Source: Pyrrhosoma nymphula (Eukaryota; Arthropoda; Insecta; Odonata; Coenagrionidae). From it: DNA of 64,000 nt. Below the pieces are notes generated by a model, which worked only from the letters and a program-made list of their open reading frames with translations, had not been told where the DNA came from and searched no databases. The position numbers and the translations under genes are program-made. The stretch is from assembly GCA_963573305.1 (NCBI GenBank), contig OY754331.1, positions 10,760,868 through 10,824,867 on the forward strand, read 5' to 3'. Below, piece after piece: positions 1 through 11,262 of the stretch. The stretch's first letter is position 1; each line of letters opens with the position of its first letter.

Positions 1-360
1 TAGATCTCTTCATCGGGATAATTTTTCAGTAGTATCATAGGAAATGGGCGTGAGCTGTTGGTTAACATGCTAATGCCGACTTAGCTGTCAGCTAAATACG
101 TAAAATTAGATATCAGTGACAGATATGTCTGTCTTTTATAATTGACGGATGCATAAAATTTATTACCTCAAAAAATTTGAGAAGTATCATAACACTGAAT
201 GGAATGATCCTCAGGGGTAGATTCACTCCGATGGTCCGATGGATTAGAAATGGTCCGATATAATATAAGACTTCCCTGGTTAAACACACCCATTGCTAAG
301 AATGGCGTTGTGGATGAACTAAGTGCGTCATATTCGATCACAGTTTTAACAAAGTTTATG

Positions 361-645
361 CATTATTGAAGTGTAAACTTCTTTAGCCACCCCACGCACA
401 GAAAATTCTGTCCAGCGGCAAATCGATTTTCTAGGCGTGACGCTCTTTTTCTCACGTCACGCTTAGCATGCCGCGAATGTAAACTCAAGAGAACACTATC
501 TCTATATAACAGAGTATGATTGCGTAGTGGTTAGAGTCGTCGTCCCACGTACCGAAGATCCCAGGTTCGATTCCTAGAGGTGGGGTTTCTTTTTATATAT
601 TATATTAATAAAAATATCGTCATAGAAGTTTACACTTCTCCCGTG
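361..645 (+). repeat. tRNA-like unit between short inverted repeats
   Basis: Positions 515-585 resemble a tRNA-derived Pol III promoter. There is an A-box-like TGCGTAGTGGTTAGAG at about 521-536 and a B-box GGTTCGATTCC at about 564-574. The flanks contain an inverted pair: GAAGTGTAAACTTCT near 368-382 and its complement near 624-640. A small hairpin with GTGACG/CGTCAC arms lies at about 435-468. A degenerate tRNA-derived SINE or a MITE that captured a tRNA-like unit both fit. I could not build a clean cloverleaf, so a functional tRNA gene is unlikely. Confidence 0.45.
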
Positions 646-1711
646 CGGTCTTAATCACAGCAATACTTTTTTTGATGGAAAAATTTCACATAATACACCC
701 TGAAACCGCAAATTTACTTTTTTTTGTATTAAACTTTTTTCATTATTCACCAAAACGTTTCAATATTTTTGTAATCAGAAATTCATAGAAGCTCGTAATT
801 TAATTTTTTGTGACATTTTACGCCCTCTGACGTATTCCGCTAACATCGCTATTTCAAGGTGACGGGCCGCACATTTTCGGATGTTCAATTGTAATTCATT
901 TCTCCAATCCGTTCCGAGGGCGTTACTTGCAAAAGAAAAAAACGGAATCCCTAAATAATGAAGTCACCTTTGCGTCACTTATTTGCAAACAGCGCTTAGG
1001 ATCAGCTCTAGTGGTAATAGTCTCAATTAGTAGTATTCATGAAAATCATTAGTGTGTATATTTGAAGGTGAAAAATCTTTCTATTTTAATTTCTCTCTTG
1101 AAAATTTGAAGCTAGTAAAGAAGAAATATACAGGCTGCAACATAGCTACGATTTCTTTTCACCAAATAACCAGCAATAATTATTAAACATTCATATTTGA
1201 TGCCCTAATACAACTAATTTTAGCATATTTTATTAAGTTTAGAAAATAAAACTAATTAGTGAAAACTGAATATTTAAAACGTGGTATGGCCACATTCAGA
1301 GTGGTAACGAGGGTGGTAATAATCAGTAACGGAAAAAAGAATAATCAGTAACTCTCTACATCGACTGCACCATTTGAACATAAATGTCATAAAAGTGCTG
1401 CATGAACAGAGAACTCAAAGGTTCAACTTTATTAAAACCAGTATGGACTTTAATATTTAAACATAAAAACTGTGTACCTTGCCTGTAAAATAAACTTATG
1501 AACGGATTTTAACCGCGAAAAACAATTACCCATGGGTACCAACATCTAGCTAGACGAAGGTAAAGTTAATTTGCCATTTTCACATCATTATCACTTCACA
1601 CCTAAGCATAGCATGCCACATCAGAGGCTTAGATGAAATATTTTACATGGTTACCCACTATTCCGGAGTTAAAAACAAGCAATAGCTCTCCCCAGTGAGT
1701 GGCTCAAGGAA
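646..1711. other. AT-rich spacer, nothing recognised
   Basis: AT-rich DNA with homopolymer runs. I see no long reading frame, no known repeat end and no RNA gene. Confidence 0.5.
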
Positions 1712-1870
1712 AAAAATAATGTTAATTTGTAATTAATTAAAATATTTCATGAATGACATAAATACTGGTATAGCGGTATTTTTTCGTCGGTACTTGCGAA
1801 CGAGTAGTATTATTGCTCTTTGATGCTCATAATAAAAATACCGGTACTTTTTCGAATACCGCTCATCCCT
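1712..1870 (-). mobile_element. hAT-type element end fragment
   Basis: This 160-bp stretch matches, in inverted orientation, the left end of the hAT-like element at 33226. Shared landmarks include the ATACTGGTAT/TACCGGTA pieces and the AGTAGTATTATTGCT segment. It ends with CTCATCCCTA, the complement of the TAGGGATG-type terminus. The homology stops at about 1712, so the copy is truncated and the other terminus is missing. No coding potential. Confidence 0.6.
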
Positions 1871-3078
1871 AGTATTTTTTACTGCGTCGTCAGTCAGCGA
1901 AGGAGGAGCCGTTCGTTCGCAATGTTGTCCGGAGGAGGGGAGGCGTAGGCAACGTGCGTAGTCTACATCGATCTCAGCGAATATATACGACGCATCCCGC
2001 GCCGCTGTTCCGTCCGCTGCACCACCACCACCGTGCTCCACTGCCTTGCATTCCACGGCCAGACAACGGCACGGAGCGCAAAAAGAGAGAGGTATTATGG
2101 GAGAAAAAAGAAAGAAGCGAGAGAGAGCAATGAGGAAGTGCCTTGCGGAAGAGGCAGCAGCACTGTGGGACAGGCAAGGCCGCCGATGGGAGGATGAACG
2201 GTCGGGGAAGCCGTAACGAATAACAACGAAAGACTACGCGACTCATATGATACAAGGCCGTTGTTGGACTGCTGGCGAGGTGGAATTTTCATGGAATCTT
2301 CGACGCAACATAAGTCGACATATCGGGATGCTTCACCGCGAGGGCATATATATGATACAAGGAGAAATTTAATTTTCTTCGTTTTACGGGAAAATGATAT
2401 TTTTCAAATACAAAAACAAATTATTTTATGTCACGCCCTATTGTACATTTTAGCTCTTGCAATTTAAAATCCGACTTGAGTAAAAGCAGAGTGGGACGTT
2501 CTTTACCTGAAATAACAGAAGAAAAGTCTTGCTATAGTTAGCACGAATGATAAAATTAAACTAATATCATTTTGCACGTAAGGAGTCTTCATCGCGGTTG
2601 AGTCTCCTTAACAGCTGATTAATGCAAAGCCGAACGGCTGAGAACTATAATGCGATCAATCATTCATTTCCCAACTATTTCCATCAGTCTTGCTGTTTTT
2701 CTTTCCTCCAAATGAAATTTTGTGGCAGAATGACTTTTCTCAAAGGAATAAATTAACAAATAAAAGTCCGGGTAATATTACACTAAGCTCCATCTGCATA
2801 GTTGTGGGCAGACAAATGTTTTTAGGTGGTATCTGGAATTGTTTTAATTATCAAAATTAGAGGTTAAAAATGGTATTAAAGACATTTAGATCATGTGTTC
2901 AATTATCAGATAATAACAAAGGTTGAACAAACAACATTATGGTAATGAAACATAAATATTTGCATACGTATTTACGTATATTTCGCAAAGAAATATATTG
3001 TCTTGAAATATTTGTAAGAATGATACAAAAAACACTATCAATCTTTACCTCTTTGCTGTAAAGTCAAACTTAATAAAC
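1871..3078. other. Spacer with a moderately GC-rich patch
   Basis: 1880-2230 is richer in GC and in purine runs than its surroundings. ATATGATACAAGG occurs twice, near 2246 and 2349, about 100 bp apart, which looks like a short duplication. The frames of 60-107 codons here overlap each other on both strands and resemble no known protein. Confidence 0.4.
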
Positions 3079-3420
3079 TTACTCTAATAATTTGGTTAAG
3101 AGTAACATTCTCCTCTCACCAGGAATAATAACTTTAAATCCTTCAATGACATCCATACATTTAATATTTATTGCAGTTTCTTTCTCTACGAATGGTAAAA
3201 TTAGGCACTCCAGGCAATTTTGAGACATTGTCGTTCTTAGTTTACTCTTGACAATTGATAGTTTGGAAAAACGCCTTTCACAACTGGCACTGGTTACAGG
3301 TATTATAGAGCACATTTTCAAAGCACATAGGAGCTCACTGAACACACACTTACAGGAGTTTTTATCTGTTGTCAAGGAGTAAACACTCCAACCACTTATT
3401 TAAAGCGCTTTTTCTTGTAG
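3079..3420 (-). pseudogene. hAT transposase C-terminal dimerisation fragment
   Basis: An open frame of 98 codons (3079-3375, minus) carries the hallmark hAT dimerisation segment: IPVTSASCERRFSKL near residues 26-40, then a SKLRTTMSQNCLECL-like stretch. In the family this lies at the extreme C-terminus of the transposase, after the RNase H-like domain. The catalytic region is not present upstream, so this is a decayed fragment or a lone C-terminal exon. A domesticated hAT-derived exon cannot be excluded, but no splice context is visible. Confidence 0.75.
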
Positions 3421-4845
3421 CGCCTAAAAATAAAAGCGAGGATAAACTTAATCTGCTTCGTTATTCTATAGTCTATGTAAATGTGTATTGAACAATTAAC
3501 TCTTAACACGTCACCGCAAACGAACTCCTCAGTTGTTTACTTCTGCGCACGCTAGGTACATTGTAAGTACGATATGCAAAACTTTATTTGCACTGCCAGT
3601 CAGCTAGCTACTACATTGAATTTTAAACCCTGGTTGTCATTAAGGCAGAGGAAAAAAGTAGTTTTGAGTATTTGATTTATTGGCCAGTATATGGTTCATC
3701 TAATTCTCTTGCAAAATTATTAACATTCATAGGTACTATTTTTTCACGAATTTCTAGGTTATTTAATTAATTATTTCTCGCCATAAGGTGGTCCCGTGTG
3801 CACGCATGTGATGATCTGAAGAGTACGGTTTTGTCGTAATGAAGGAGGGGAAGTGAAAGTAGAACATGAGAGAACATTTGCCCCTTCATTCAGAATGAAT
3901 AAGAAAACTCCGTTTCGTTCGGAGAGCGAAGGAGAATGGGCAAGGTGTTCTAGGGGCAAAGTAAATGCATCTTAGTGACATTCTTTTGCATCAGGCGATA
4001 ATAACCGAGTGGAATTATCTGACGATTTTTTAAATCATTTGATTCAGTGGCTTCTAGCCACTTGCCTTTTCACTGGTTCACCTATCTGAGAGTTCGATTT
4101 AGAACCCTGATTGTGGTGTGACTTTTTCGCCTCCCTAGATCACAACATGCGTGAAGGCCACATGCAAATTAATTTCCTTTCTGATGCGACTTATACGTGC
4201 TAAATACCTGGAATATTTGTTTATTATGGGTGTAAAAAAGATTTTGGAGGGAAATTTAGATGTAGATTTGAGTGTTGGGTCAATTAGGTAGGTATTTTAG
4301 CAATGTAATATGGATTTGAAGAGACAAAAAAGGATTTCTAAATCCTCTACTGTATCCTCCAAATAATAAGCCCTCAACCCAATTCTTCCGCTCTTCCAAA
4401 CGTTCCTGCATCCCATCTATGTGGCCTTTATTCCTTCTATCGATTTTAAATTTATTCTTTTACCTGTTAGGGTCTCATCAAATCCCCGCGAATCACTCAA
4501 ACCTTTCTCCAAATCTACTTCTTTATTTTCTCTCCAGGAACTTTGCAACACCCTGCCATGCATGCAATTGGTTGTTTGCCTTCGTTTCCATAATGTCCTC
4601 TATCCATCTCCAAACTCACATTTGAAAAATGTCATTTCTATATTCATCTCCTTTTCTCGGTGCATCTCTTGGAAATTAAAATAACGTTCTGAACCTCGAA
4701 CAAATGCTACTTTTCTTACCTTACCGTCTTCCCTTAGGGTCACACTCATCAGCCATCTCGTGAGATTAAATGCCTCCTTTGCCAAGGTATTAAGGAAAAA
4801 AGTAATGGTATCGCCAGTAACTTGGTGGAATTCCTTCATATAGAA
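3421..4845. other. Spacer with a possible weak TE relic
   Basis: Mostly AT-rich. The minus strand of 4400-4870 contains short frames with phrases such as AKEAFN and MEDIMETKANNQ that faintly recall the C-terminal part of non-LTR retrotransposon proteins. The match is too weak to assign. Confidence 0.3.
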
Positions 4846-5017
4846 ATGATGAAATACTTTGTTTTCCACGTATATGTTTTTTATTTATTTCGACCCGAGA
4901 CATTTTCAGGTGCTGTCGTTTTACCTGACGGTTACCTGATGATTTCGCGAAGCGAAGAAACCCAGGTTGTGAGAAATAAATAAAATATATGTGGAAAACT
5001 AAATAATTCATCATTTC
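4846..5017 (+). mobile_element. Small foldback element with hammerhead-like core
   Basis: The outer arms at about 4846-4890 and 4970-5017 are imperfect inverted repeats; each contains GTTTTCCAC or its complement and a TTTATTTATTTC segment. The interior carries CTGATGA, a perfect 5-bp stem and GAAAC (see 4932-4972). No coding capacity. The size, inverted arms and motif match other units in this window (5144, 27499, 33562, 35651), which suggests one class of non-autonomous element, perhaps Penelope-related. Confidence 0.6.
4932..4972 (+). ncRNA. Candidate minimal type-I hammerhead ribozyme
   Basis: Manual fold: CTGATGA at 4936-4942; one unpaired T at 4943; stem II TTCGC (4944-4948) with GCGAA (4952-4956) around a GAA loop; GAAA at 4957-4960. 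Stem III is 2 bp (A4960-T4967, C4961-G4966) with a CCAG loop. The residue at position 17 is T4968. Stem I is TTAC (4932-4935) with GTGA (4969-4972), one pair being G-U. All core residues of the hammerhead consensus are present apart from the extra T after A9. An extra nucleotide at that position is known from a viroid hammerhead. Activity is inference. Confidence 0.45.
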
Positions 5018-5143
5018 ATTTACGTATTAAGTCTTGTTTTATTGTTCTAAAAGGAATGTCTATAAGCCTTAAACTATGTTTAACAGATTTTAAGGTATCC
5101 GGCAAAAGTTTGTGGAAAATTGTCACAAACTGCATTGCAACAT

Positions 5144-5377
5144 AAACACTTAGTAAACATTTCCACATCAATTTGTAGGTATTCTAAGGACCTAGGTTTC
5201 ATTTCCATTATCAAGGTGAAGTCCTCTACTCTCCCACCACCCCTCCTCCATCCCATCATATATATATATAGATATCGCTCGCGTATTTGTTACTTCACCT
5301 TGATAATGGCAATTTTTACCGAAACCGAGGTCGGTAGAATACAAATTGATGTGGAAATTTTTACAAAGTGTTTCTAT
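5144..5377 (+). mobile_element. Inverted-repeat element with TTGATAA/GAAAC motif
   Basis: Arms at about 5144-5221 and 5294-5377 are inverted copies with clear divergence. They share TTTCCACATCAATTTGTA and ATTATCAAGGTGAAG (or complements). The right arm holds CTTGATAA (5299-5306), a GG/CC-closed loop and GAAAC (5321-5325) reading outward. The left arm has a degraded version on the minus strand. The spacer contains (TA)n. No coding capacity. Architecture parallels the foldback at 4846. Confidence 0.6.
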
Positions 5378-5639
5378 TAGAATGCAAACTATTTTTAGCT
5401 GAAAACGACTGCTCATATAATTATGTTTTTCTTCTTTTTCAAATAACTTCTCTACATAAGTGCCCTTTATATTTTTCAGCAAATATTTCTGCGATTAATT
5501 TCTATGAATTTTATCGACAACGTTTCTTAATTTATCTAATATCCGTGAGAAATCAAAAGATTTTTATCGATATTAGGAATTTTACAGCTCCATCGTGTCC
5601 TTTGAGAGACGCGTATTTCAGACCGGTACATTTTCGAAG

Positions 5640-6640
5640 AGGCGCAGCGGTGGGACAGAAGGGTGTTGGGATGGGGGAGGTGGCGGGGGAGGGTGGAGGA
5701 GGGAGGACGGCAAAAAAAATGTGGGTTAGCGGTGGGGGAGGGGGGAGAGGAGGGAGAGGAGAAGAAATCTTCGCTTTAAACTCGGGGCGCCCGTGAACAG
5801 GCGAGCATCGCAATGCGTCGCTGTAAAAGGGAGAAGAGGAAGGGGAGAGGAAAGGGGATTTTATTTTTTGGGGACGATGGAGGGAGAAAGAAAGAGGAAA
5901 AAAAATAGGAGGGACATGCGATGGATGTGCAAAAAGCCTATGGGAGCGAGAAAGTGAAAAACAAAAAGAACGTGCCAGGATGCAGAAAAAGGAGGGGTTA
6001 GGGAAAGGGATGGAGAGATTTAAAAAAAAGAACAACTATTACGTATGTATCCTTAAAATCTGAAATTTTTGCGAAAGAATAAAAATAATAAATGGGCCGA
6101 GCGAATAAAGAGCGGGAGCTTTGAGAGGGAGTGAAGAGGCTGTGGAATGAATGTGGAGGAGAGGATTTGTGCGTTAGGGGAGTAAAGGGGGGGATTGAGG
6201 GGTGGTGGGGGGGGCGAGGAAGAGAAGGGGAAGGCACTTCTTCCGATAATCTCTCTTTCTCTCACTCCGTCATGCGTCCTCGAAACGTTTTCATCCGCTC
6301 TCCCCCCTCCCTCCCTCCCCCTCGCTCTTTTTGACGTTCGCCTGCAGGAACACTCGCACCATATCCCACACCCGGATCCTTTTCTCCGTCTCTTCCATTT
6401 TCTTTTCGACTGATGGGCGCGTAATCAATTATCATCCAGCCTCTTCTCCTCTCTCCCTCCCTCCCTTCCCCATTGATTCAGCAGCAAAGCGCAAGGGGAC
6501 GTGTCTTTCGCGTTATTTCGGTGAAATGCTTTCCACTCGGGCCGTTCCCCCGCTACGCGACTGCCATTTTCCTCTCCTCTCCCTCATCTCCACCTTCCTC
6601 ACTGCACTGCATATATCACTTGGTCCAAACGTGCACGCAT
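5640..6640. repeat. Strand-asymmetric purine then pyrimidine block
   Basis: From about 5640 to 6240 the plus strand is strongly purine-rich, with G and GA runs. From about 6240 to 6640 it switches to pyrimidine-rich CT runs. The long frames on both strands here, including a 160-codon proline/serine/phenylalanine-rich one at 5553-6035 minus, are composition artefacts and not genes. Confidence 0.6.
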
Positions 6641-6659
6641 TCCGCAATTGAAGAGAAGA

Positions 6660-7236
6660 AAGAGAGGTGCCATCATAGTATTACAATCCTAGGATTGGTA
6701 TACTGCAGCCCTCCATTTCACCCTATCCCATGCCAGTTCCTTCGCTTCCCTATGGTTCTTCTTACCCGTATCCCTCTTCACTTGCCCCAAGTACTTGTCT
6801 CTTGCTCTGTACTTGCCCAAGTACTTGTCATGTACTTTTCTCTTCCTCTGGGGACTTTCCCTTCAATTTTTCCCTCCATTGCGCTTCCTATGTAATCGTT
6901 GAGTCTCATGACATGGACAAACCACCGTGTTCTTCTTTGGCGTATGGTGCTCCACAGTGTCCTTTCTTCTCCAATTCTTCTGTATACCTCCTCGTTTCTC
7001 ACCCTATCCGTCCATTTGATCTTTAGCATCCTCCTCCAGCACCAGTTCTAGAAGGCTTCCATTCTTTTCTGGTCAGTTTTTCCAATGGTCCATGCTTCTG
7101 ATCCGTAGAGTGCCACTGCCCACACGATTTTTTTCACGTATTGTTTCACCAGCACTCTTCAATATGTACATGAAGGAAGCAATAAAAGAACAGAAGAACA
7201 AGGAATCAAAGTTAATGGAGAAGGAATCAACAAAGA
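6660..7236 (-). mobile_element. RTE-like LINE fragment with 5' inversion
   Basis: 7147 down to 6660 reads in the minus sense as the C-terminal end of an RTE-like endonuclease/reverse transcriptase. It contains LKIKWTDRVRNEEV and a RTRWFVHVMR segment, and ends at the same ATCCTAGGATTG tail as the copy at 56710. 7148-7236 is the same family in the opposite (plus) sense, covering the SPALFNMYM and following region that should lie upstream. Internal sequence between the two is missing. An internal CCCAAGTACTTGTC-like duplication lies at 6785-6835. Clearly non-functional. Confidence 0.8.
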
Positions 7237-7440
7237 GCGGTGTGTCGTCTATCAATTCGTGGACTGAGCCACGTCTTCCCTCTCTTTCCCTTGGGCGAAG
7301 AGTTGAGTGACGGAGAGGAATAATCTTAGTGCTTATGCCCAATCTTACATTTTGAGTGGCATAAGCGAATAAAACAATCTGAATGAGCAATAGTATTAGA
7401 TTATTAACACCCTTTTTATAGCGATGTTCCACAAAGGAAA

Positions 7441-7530
7441 AATCATTCGCCTTGACCAGGATGTGAACCCTGATCCCTCGATTTCGTGCCGAGTGCTTTA
7501 GCCAGTTAAGCTACCGAGGCGTCCTCCTCC
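7441..7530 (-). mobile_element. tRNA-derived SINE head, copy 1
   Basis: The minus strand contains CCTCGGTAGCTTAACTGG and GCTAAAGCACT (A-box/D-arm), a 5-bp anticodon-like stem CTCGG/TCGAG, and a T-arm with GGTTCACATCC. The acceptor stem is poor and the anticodon loop lacks the usual T33, so this is a SINE head or tRNA pseudogene. A related head occurs at 61158-61235. Confidence 0.6.
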
Positions 7531-8545
7531 CATATGGATTTTTTTACACGTTAAGCTGAGAGGTGATAAATATGATAGAACTAGGATTGACTCGGTAGAA
7601 GTTGCCGATGCTCACGAAGAAATAAGTCCGAGTACCGCTCAAAATTTTCTGATGTAATAAATATCCTTCACCATCCTCGTCTCCTCGTCAGCATTATTAG
7701 ACGCTTAGGTACTCTCGCTAAACGCGGCTCATCCCGATATATGATACCAATTTGTTCTAGGTTGAACATCAATATTTTTAATAAGGGTTCAATCTCGCGA
7801 CCTGAGTCGGCATTAGAAAGGATGCGAGTTGTTTTATTTGTGGCATAGTACGCAAGTTTCTTCACGGATAAATCGAGTATCTAAAACGGCGCATTAAACG
7901 ACGTTGAGGTGTCCTGTTGAAGGCCAGATTGAGGGATTGCTCAAGTCCCAATCCAGGAAAATAAAGTTATTCATCGTCAATTTTGCGTATCAGGATTTTG
8001 TGATGATACTGACTGCGCTTCACGCCACTGTTGAATAATCAATATTATAGTGTCACAACTTGTCCTAAACATTTGCCCGTCGTTAACTGAATTTCATTGG
8101 GCTACATATGTCAATATACATGTACATGGCACCAGTACACAAGTCTTTCATTTCATCATGAGTATTCTCGTTTAATTCTTCCAACGATGTTACTGGCTCA
8201 GTCATGCTTAACTATAGGTGCAACCATGTAACAAGATGATCAATAAATAATTTTAATTTGGCATATCGATGCCAGTTTGTAAATATCCAACAAAGCTGTG
8301 CCACATTTACTGGAGTTTCAAAACATAATGCATGCTTTTTAGTTCTATGAACTGTTTTAGTGCAATGCTTTTTGCTTACATTGTGGTCTCCCAGAATCAA
8401 CCTTCACTTGGGATTTTGTGCTTCGACAAGCGCCTCCTGCTTTACTATCAAACTATCTGGGGATGTAAGAGAACCTTAGATGATTGCTCCAATTATGGAG
8501 CGTCTCTAAGGTATCTCTCGAATATCGACCAGTGTACATATGGAA
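7531..8545. other. Spacer, nothing recognised
   Basis: No known repeat ends or convincing coding frames seen. The 106-codon frame at 8332-8652 (plus) runs into the dispersed repeat at 8546 and has no recognisable domain. Confidence 0.4.
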
Positions 8546-8650
8546 CTCCAACTAGTCCAGTCAATGAACGCCCAAAAAGGGGTTGTAGAGGACATGGAAG
8601 AGGACAAAGACGAAACTTAAGGGATGTGCTCCAAGGGTGTGTGTGCAAGT
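8546..8650 (+). repeat. Dispersed repeat, copy 1 (inverted mate at 11160)
   Basis: TAGTCCAGTCAATGA and GGGGTTGTAGAGGACATGG, followed by an AGACGAAACTT segment, recur in inverted orientation at about 11160-11262. This copy carries a roughly 11-bp insertion (near ACGCCCAAAAA) relative to the other. The shared part is about 90 bp. Family unknown. Confidence 0.6.
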
Positions 8651-8759
8651 AAGGAAAGGAGGGACAACAAGTGCTCCCAGCTGCGTACCTTGAAATCCCC
8701 TACTAGTTCACAAATCATACCGTAAAAACCTGCACCAAAGTACAAAGCATTAAGACGGA

Positions 8760-9190
8760 GTTGCAGATGCAGGCTGCATCAACATCGTCTGAACCAACGG
8801 AAATGGTGTCTTCACAAACAAATATTCGATTTCAAGAATCACTGCTTTCTCTGAGCAGACTCTGTAGAGAACAAGAAAAAAGGCTGTTGAAATGCCGAGA
8901 GTGATGTATACCGCACGAACATTAGCTGCTGTACAACAAACGTGCATGAAGGCTGGTCTTGCGAGGAATGACAAGTGGAGTGAAGAAGTTGCTAGTCGCC
9001 AGTCCTCCATAAATGATTTCGTCTCCGCGGAAGCTCTTTACGATGATGAATGCCGTGTGAATTTTATTAGATATCTATATCTGAGTAAAAAAAAACAAAA
9101 TCTGATTACTACATTTCCAGAGGAATGGAAGACACGTATTTGCGCATGGAAGAGAACAGTAACTGCCAATTTTCCATGGACGAATTAATG
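8760..9190 (+). pseudogene. Broken frame of a repeat-encoded protein (tentative)
   Basis: Successive frames share one theme: the 98-codon frame at 8892-9188 includes LARNDKWSEEVASR, then a VSAEALYDDEC-like stretch. This resembles uncharacterised Cys/His-containing proteins found in many copies in invertebrate genomes (a recollection, not a search). The upstream frame from about 8764 ends at a stop just before this one starts. Frameshifts and the short length argue for a dead element. A unique host exon is possible but less likely. Confidence 0.3.
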
Positions 9191-10329
9191 GCCCCAGTGG
9201 CAGGGAAAAACAAATGTGAAAACTTTAAAATCAGAACTGTGTAAGAGTCGCGCTGACTTGCATTCCCACACTTGGTAGCTCTTGAGCGAGCAGATACCTA
9301 ACGCCTCGGCATCACCGCCTCTCACCCCCTGCATCCGGTGAGGACGAGCTGGGAACTGCAAGCTAGCAGAGGCGTGGGTGGAAAAGGAACGCGGCAGTTG
9401 GCTTGTGGTCGAGGCGCGAGATGGCTAAAGGAGTTGTACCTTAACGCAAATAAAGTGGATTTATGCAAAAGGACAAGGGAATGTGACTTATTCCTTAATT
9501 CCCTTCCTCGCGTTCCCTCTGCGCTCTCAACGCGCAGCGCGCGCTGCGAGTTACAACTGGGTAAATAATATGGAGGTCATGTTACAGTGAGACCAGGTTG
9601 CAACCGATTTATCGTTCCAATCATGTTTCAGAGCTGCAGGGTACAAACCTTTGAATGAAGTTTGGAATGAAAATAAGGAAACAATATGACTGACGAGCGG
9701 CTCAGGATTGTGAGAAAAGCTGCAGCTGTCATTTGGCAGGACATCCAGAGTCAAAGGGTTCGATACTAGCACATACCCACATGGTGATAACTTCCTTGAG
9801 GACGCGAATAGTGTTTCTCCGTCCCTTATACTGTTCGTATAGTGGGTGTTCTTGAAAAACACAGAGTAGAGGAAACGAGAAATAAATTAGTCGCTATTGC
9901 AACCGCCATAACCTCTGTGCTTCGACCGCGGACGTTTCTGTCCTCATTGTCAGTATTGACTAGCCTCTCCCCCCTACTTCACAGAAGATTTGCATCTATA
10001 AACTTGGTTAATAACCGTCTCGCAAGTTAGGGATTTTGTTCATCTCACTACGAAGTCCAAGATTAAGAAATGTCCTTTATGGCCCATGCTCAACCGGTCA
10101 TCAGATCACGTTCATTCAATCAATTTGTTTATGACAATGCTGATTATAATGCATTTACCATTGACGGTCTAAATACTTTCCACTCTATGGGTGGTGGTAT
10201 TGCAGGCAGCGAACTAGTTTTTGAAACCCCTTTTTGTTGGCCACGAGCCGCCACTGAATGTACCCCTCTTCCGGCGATCATTAGAGATTTATAAATAAGA
10301 TATAGCTCTGCAAAAATGGTAAAGAGGGT
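9191..10329. other. Spacer, nothing firmly recognised
   Basis: Mixed composition with a short GC-rich palindrome-like patch near 9529-9550 (GCGCAGCGCGCGCTGCG). The frames at 9338, 9551 (minus) and 10070 show no known domain. Confidence 0.4.
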
Positions 10330-10838
10330 AAAGAGGGATGTGCAGTTTTCTCACGAAATTCCGGAATTTCCCCAGAATTTTCAAATTCCGGTAACTTTTG
10401 ACCAGTTAAAGAAAAAATATTAAATGATATTCCACAGATTACTATGAGCAGTACAATGGCCATTGTAGTATTCTATATTGTGGGAGATAAACTGTATGAT
10501 ACGAAAACAGCCTACCGAACTTCCTCGTTAAATGTTGAAAAAATGACTTGTGGCCAATTGTTTTCGATTTGGTGCGGCAGCATGTACTTAAACATGCATG
10601 CACCTAGTGTGAAAAAAGTGATTGTACATAAGTCTATTGTATACATAGTTCATAACTCACATTTTATTACCTTTTATGTATATTAACAAAACATACAGCT
10701 ATATTAATGATATACAACCCTAGAAAAACGGGAAAGAGCGATGTGCGGTTTTCTTACGAAATTCCGGAATTTACCTAGACGTTTAAAATTGCTGTAACTA
10801 TTGACCGTTTAAGATAAAATATTAAATAAGGTCTCATT
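10330..10838 (+). repeat. Two direct copies of a ~105-bp repeat
   Basis: Copy A (10330-10432) and copy B (10732-10838) share GATGTGCAGTTTTCTCACGA-like starts, AAATTCCGGAATTT and a TTGACC.GTTAA segment, with substitutions throughout. They are 400 bp apart in the same orientation, suggesting an old segmental duplication or a repeated unit of one larger element. Confidence 0.65.
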
Positions 10839-10849
10839 TTAAAGTTAGT

Positions 10850-11262
10850 TTAATTATCTACAACTATGCTTAGGAGCGCTTTGCTGTAAAACTAAAGACT
10901 GAGCCGCTAGAAAGAAAGGTTTGTCAAAAAAACGTGAGGAATTTAAGCGTTTTTTCAAAAGTTTACAATTTTCGCTAGCAAATATCTCGATAACTATGAG
11001 GAATAGAAATAAATGTGAAAGAAGCTATTTTGTAGTAAACTTTGTCAGCTTTAATTTTTAACCAATAATATTTTCGCTACGACGCACCGTTTTCAAGATA
11101 TAAACGAAAAACCAAAAAAGAGACCTTCTGCCCCCCGCACACCTCATAGGTCCGGGAACTTTTAGTATGTTTACTTCCTATCAACCCCAAACACATCCCT
11201 GAAGTTTCGTCTCTGTCTTCTTCCATGTCCTCTACAACCCCTTCATTGACTGGACTAAACAT
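10850..11262 (-). repeat. Dispersed repeat, copy 2, inverted
   Basis: Reading the minus strand from 11262, the sequence matches the repeat at 8546-8650 and then continues for about 300 bp through TTTCGTTTATATCTTGAAAA and CGATAACTATGAGG-type segments, a composition often seen in invertebrate repeats. Together with 8546 it brackets 2.7 kb, but the arms are not shown to be termini of one element. Confidence 0.5.

Noticed and set aside
5553..6035. 160-codon minus-strand frame, the longest in the window
   Set aside because: Composed of Pro/Ser/Phe/Leu runs from a purine-rich tract; both strands stay open because stops are rare in this composition. No domain, no splice or start context.
7441..7530. 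Functional tRNA gene on the minus strand
   Set aside because: Acceptor stem pairs poorly and position 33 is not T; a related head at 61158 indicates a SINE family.
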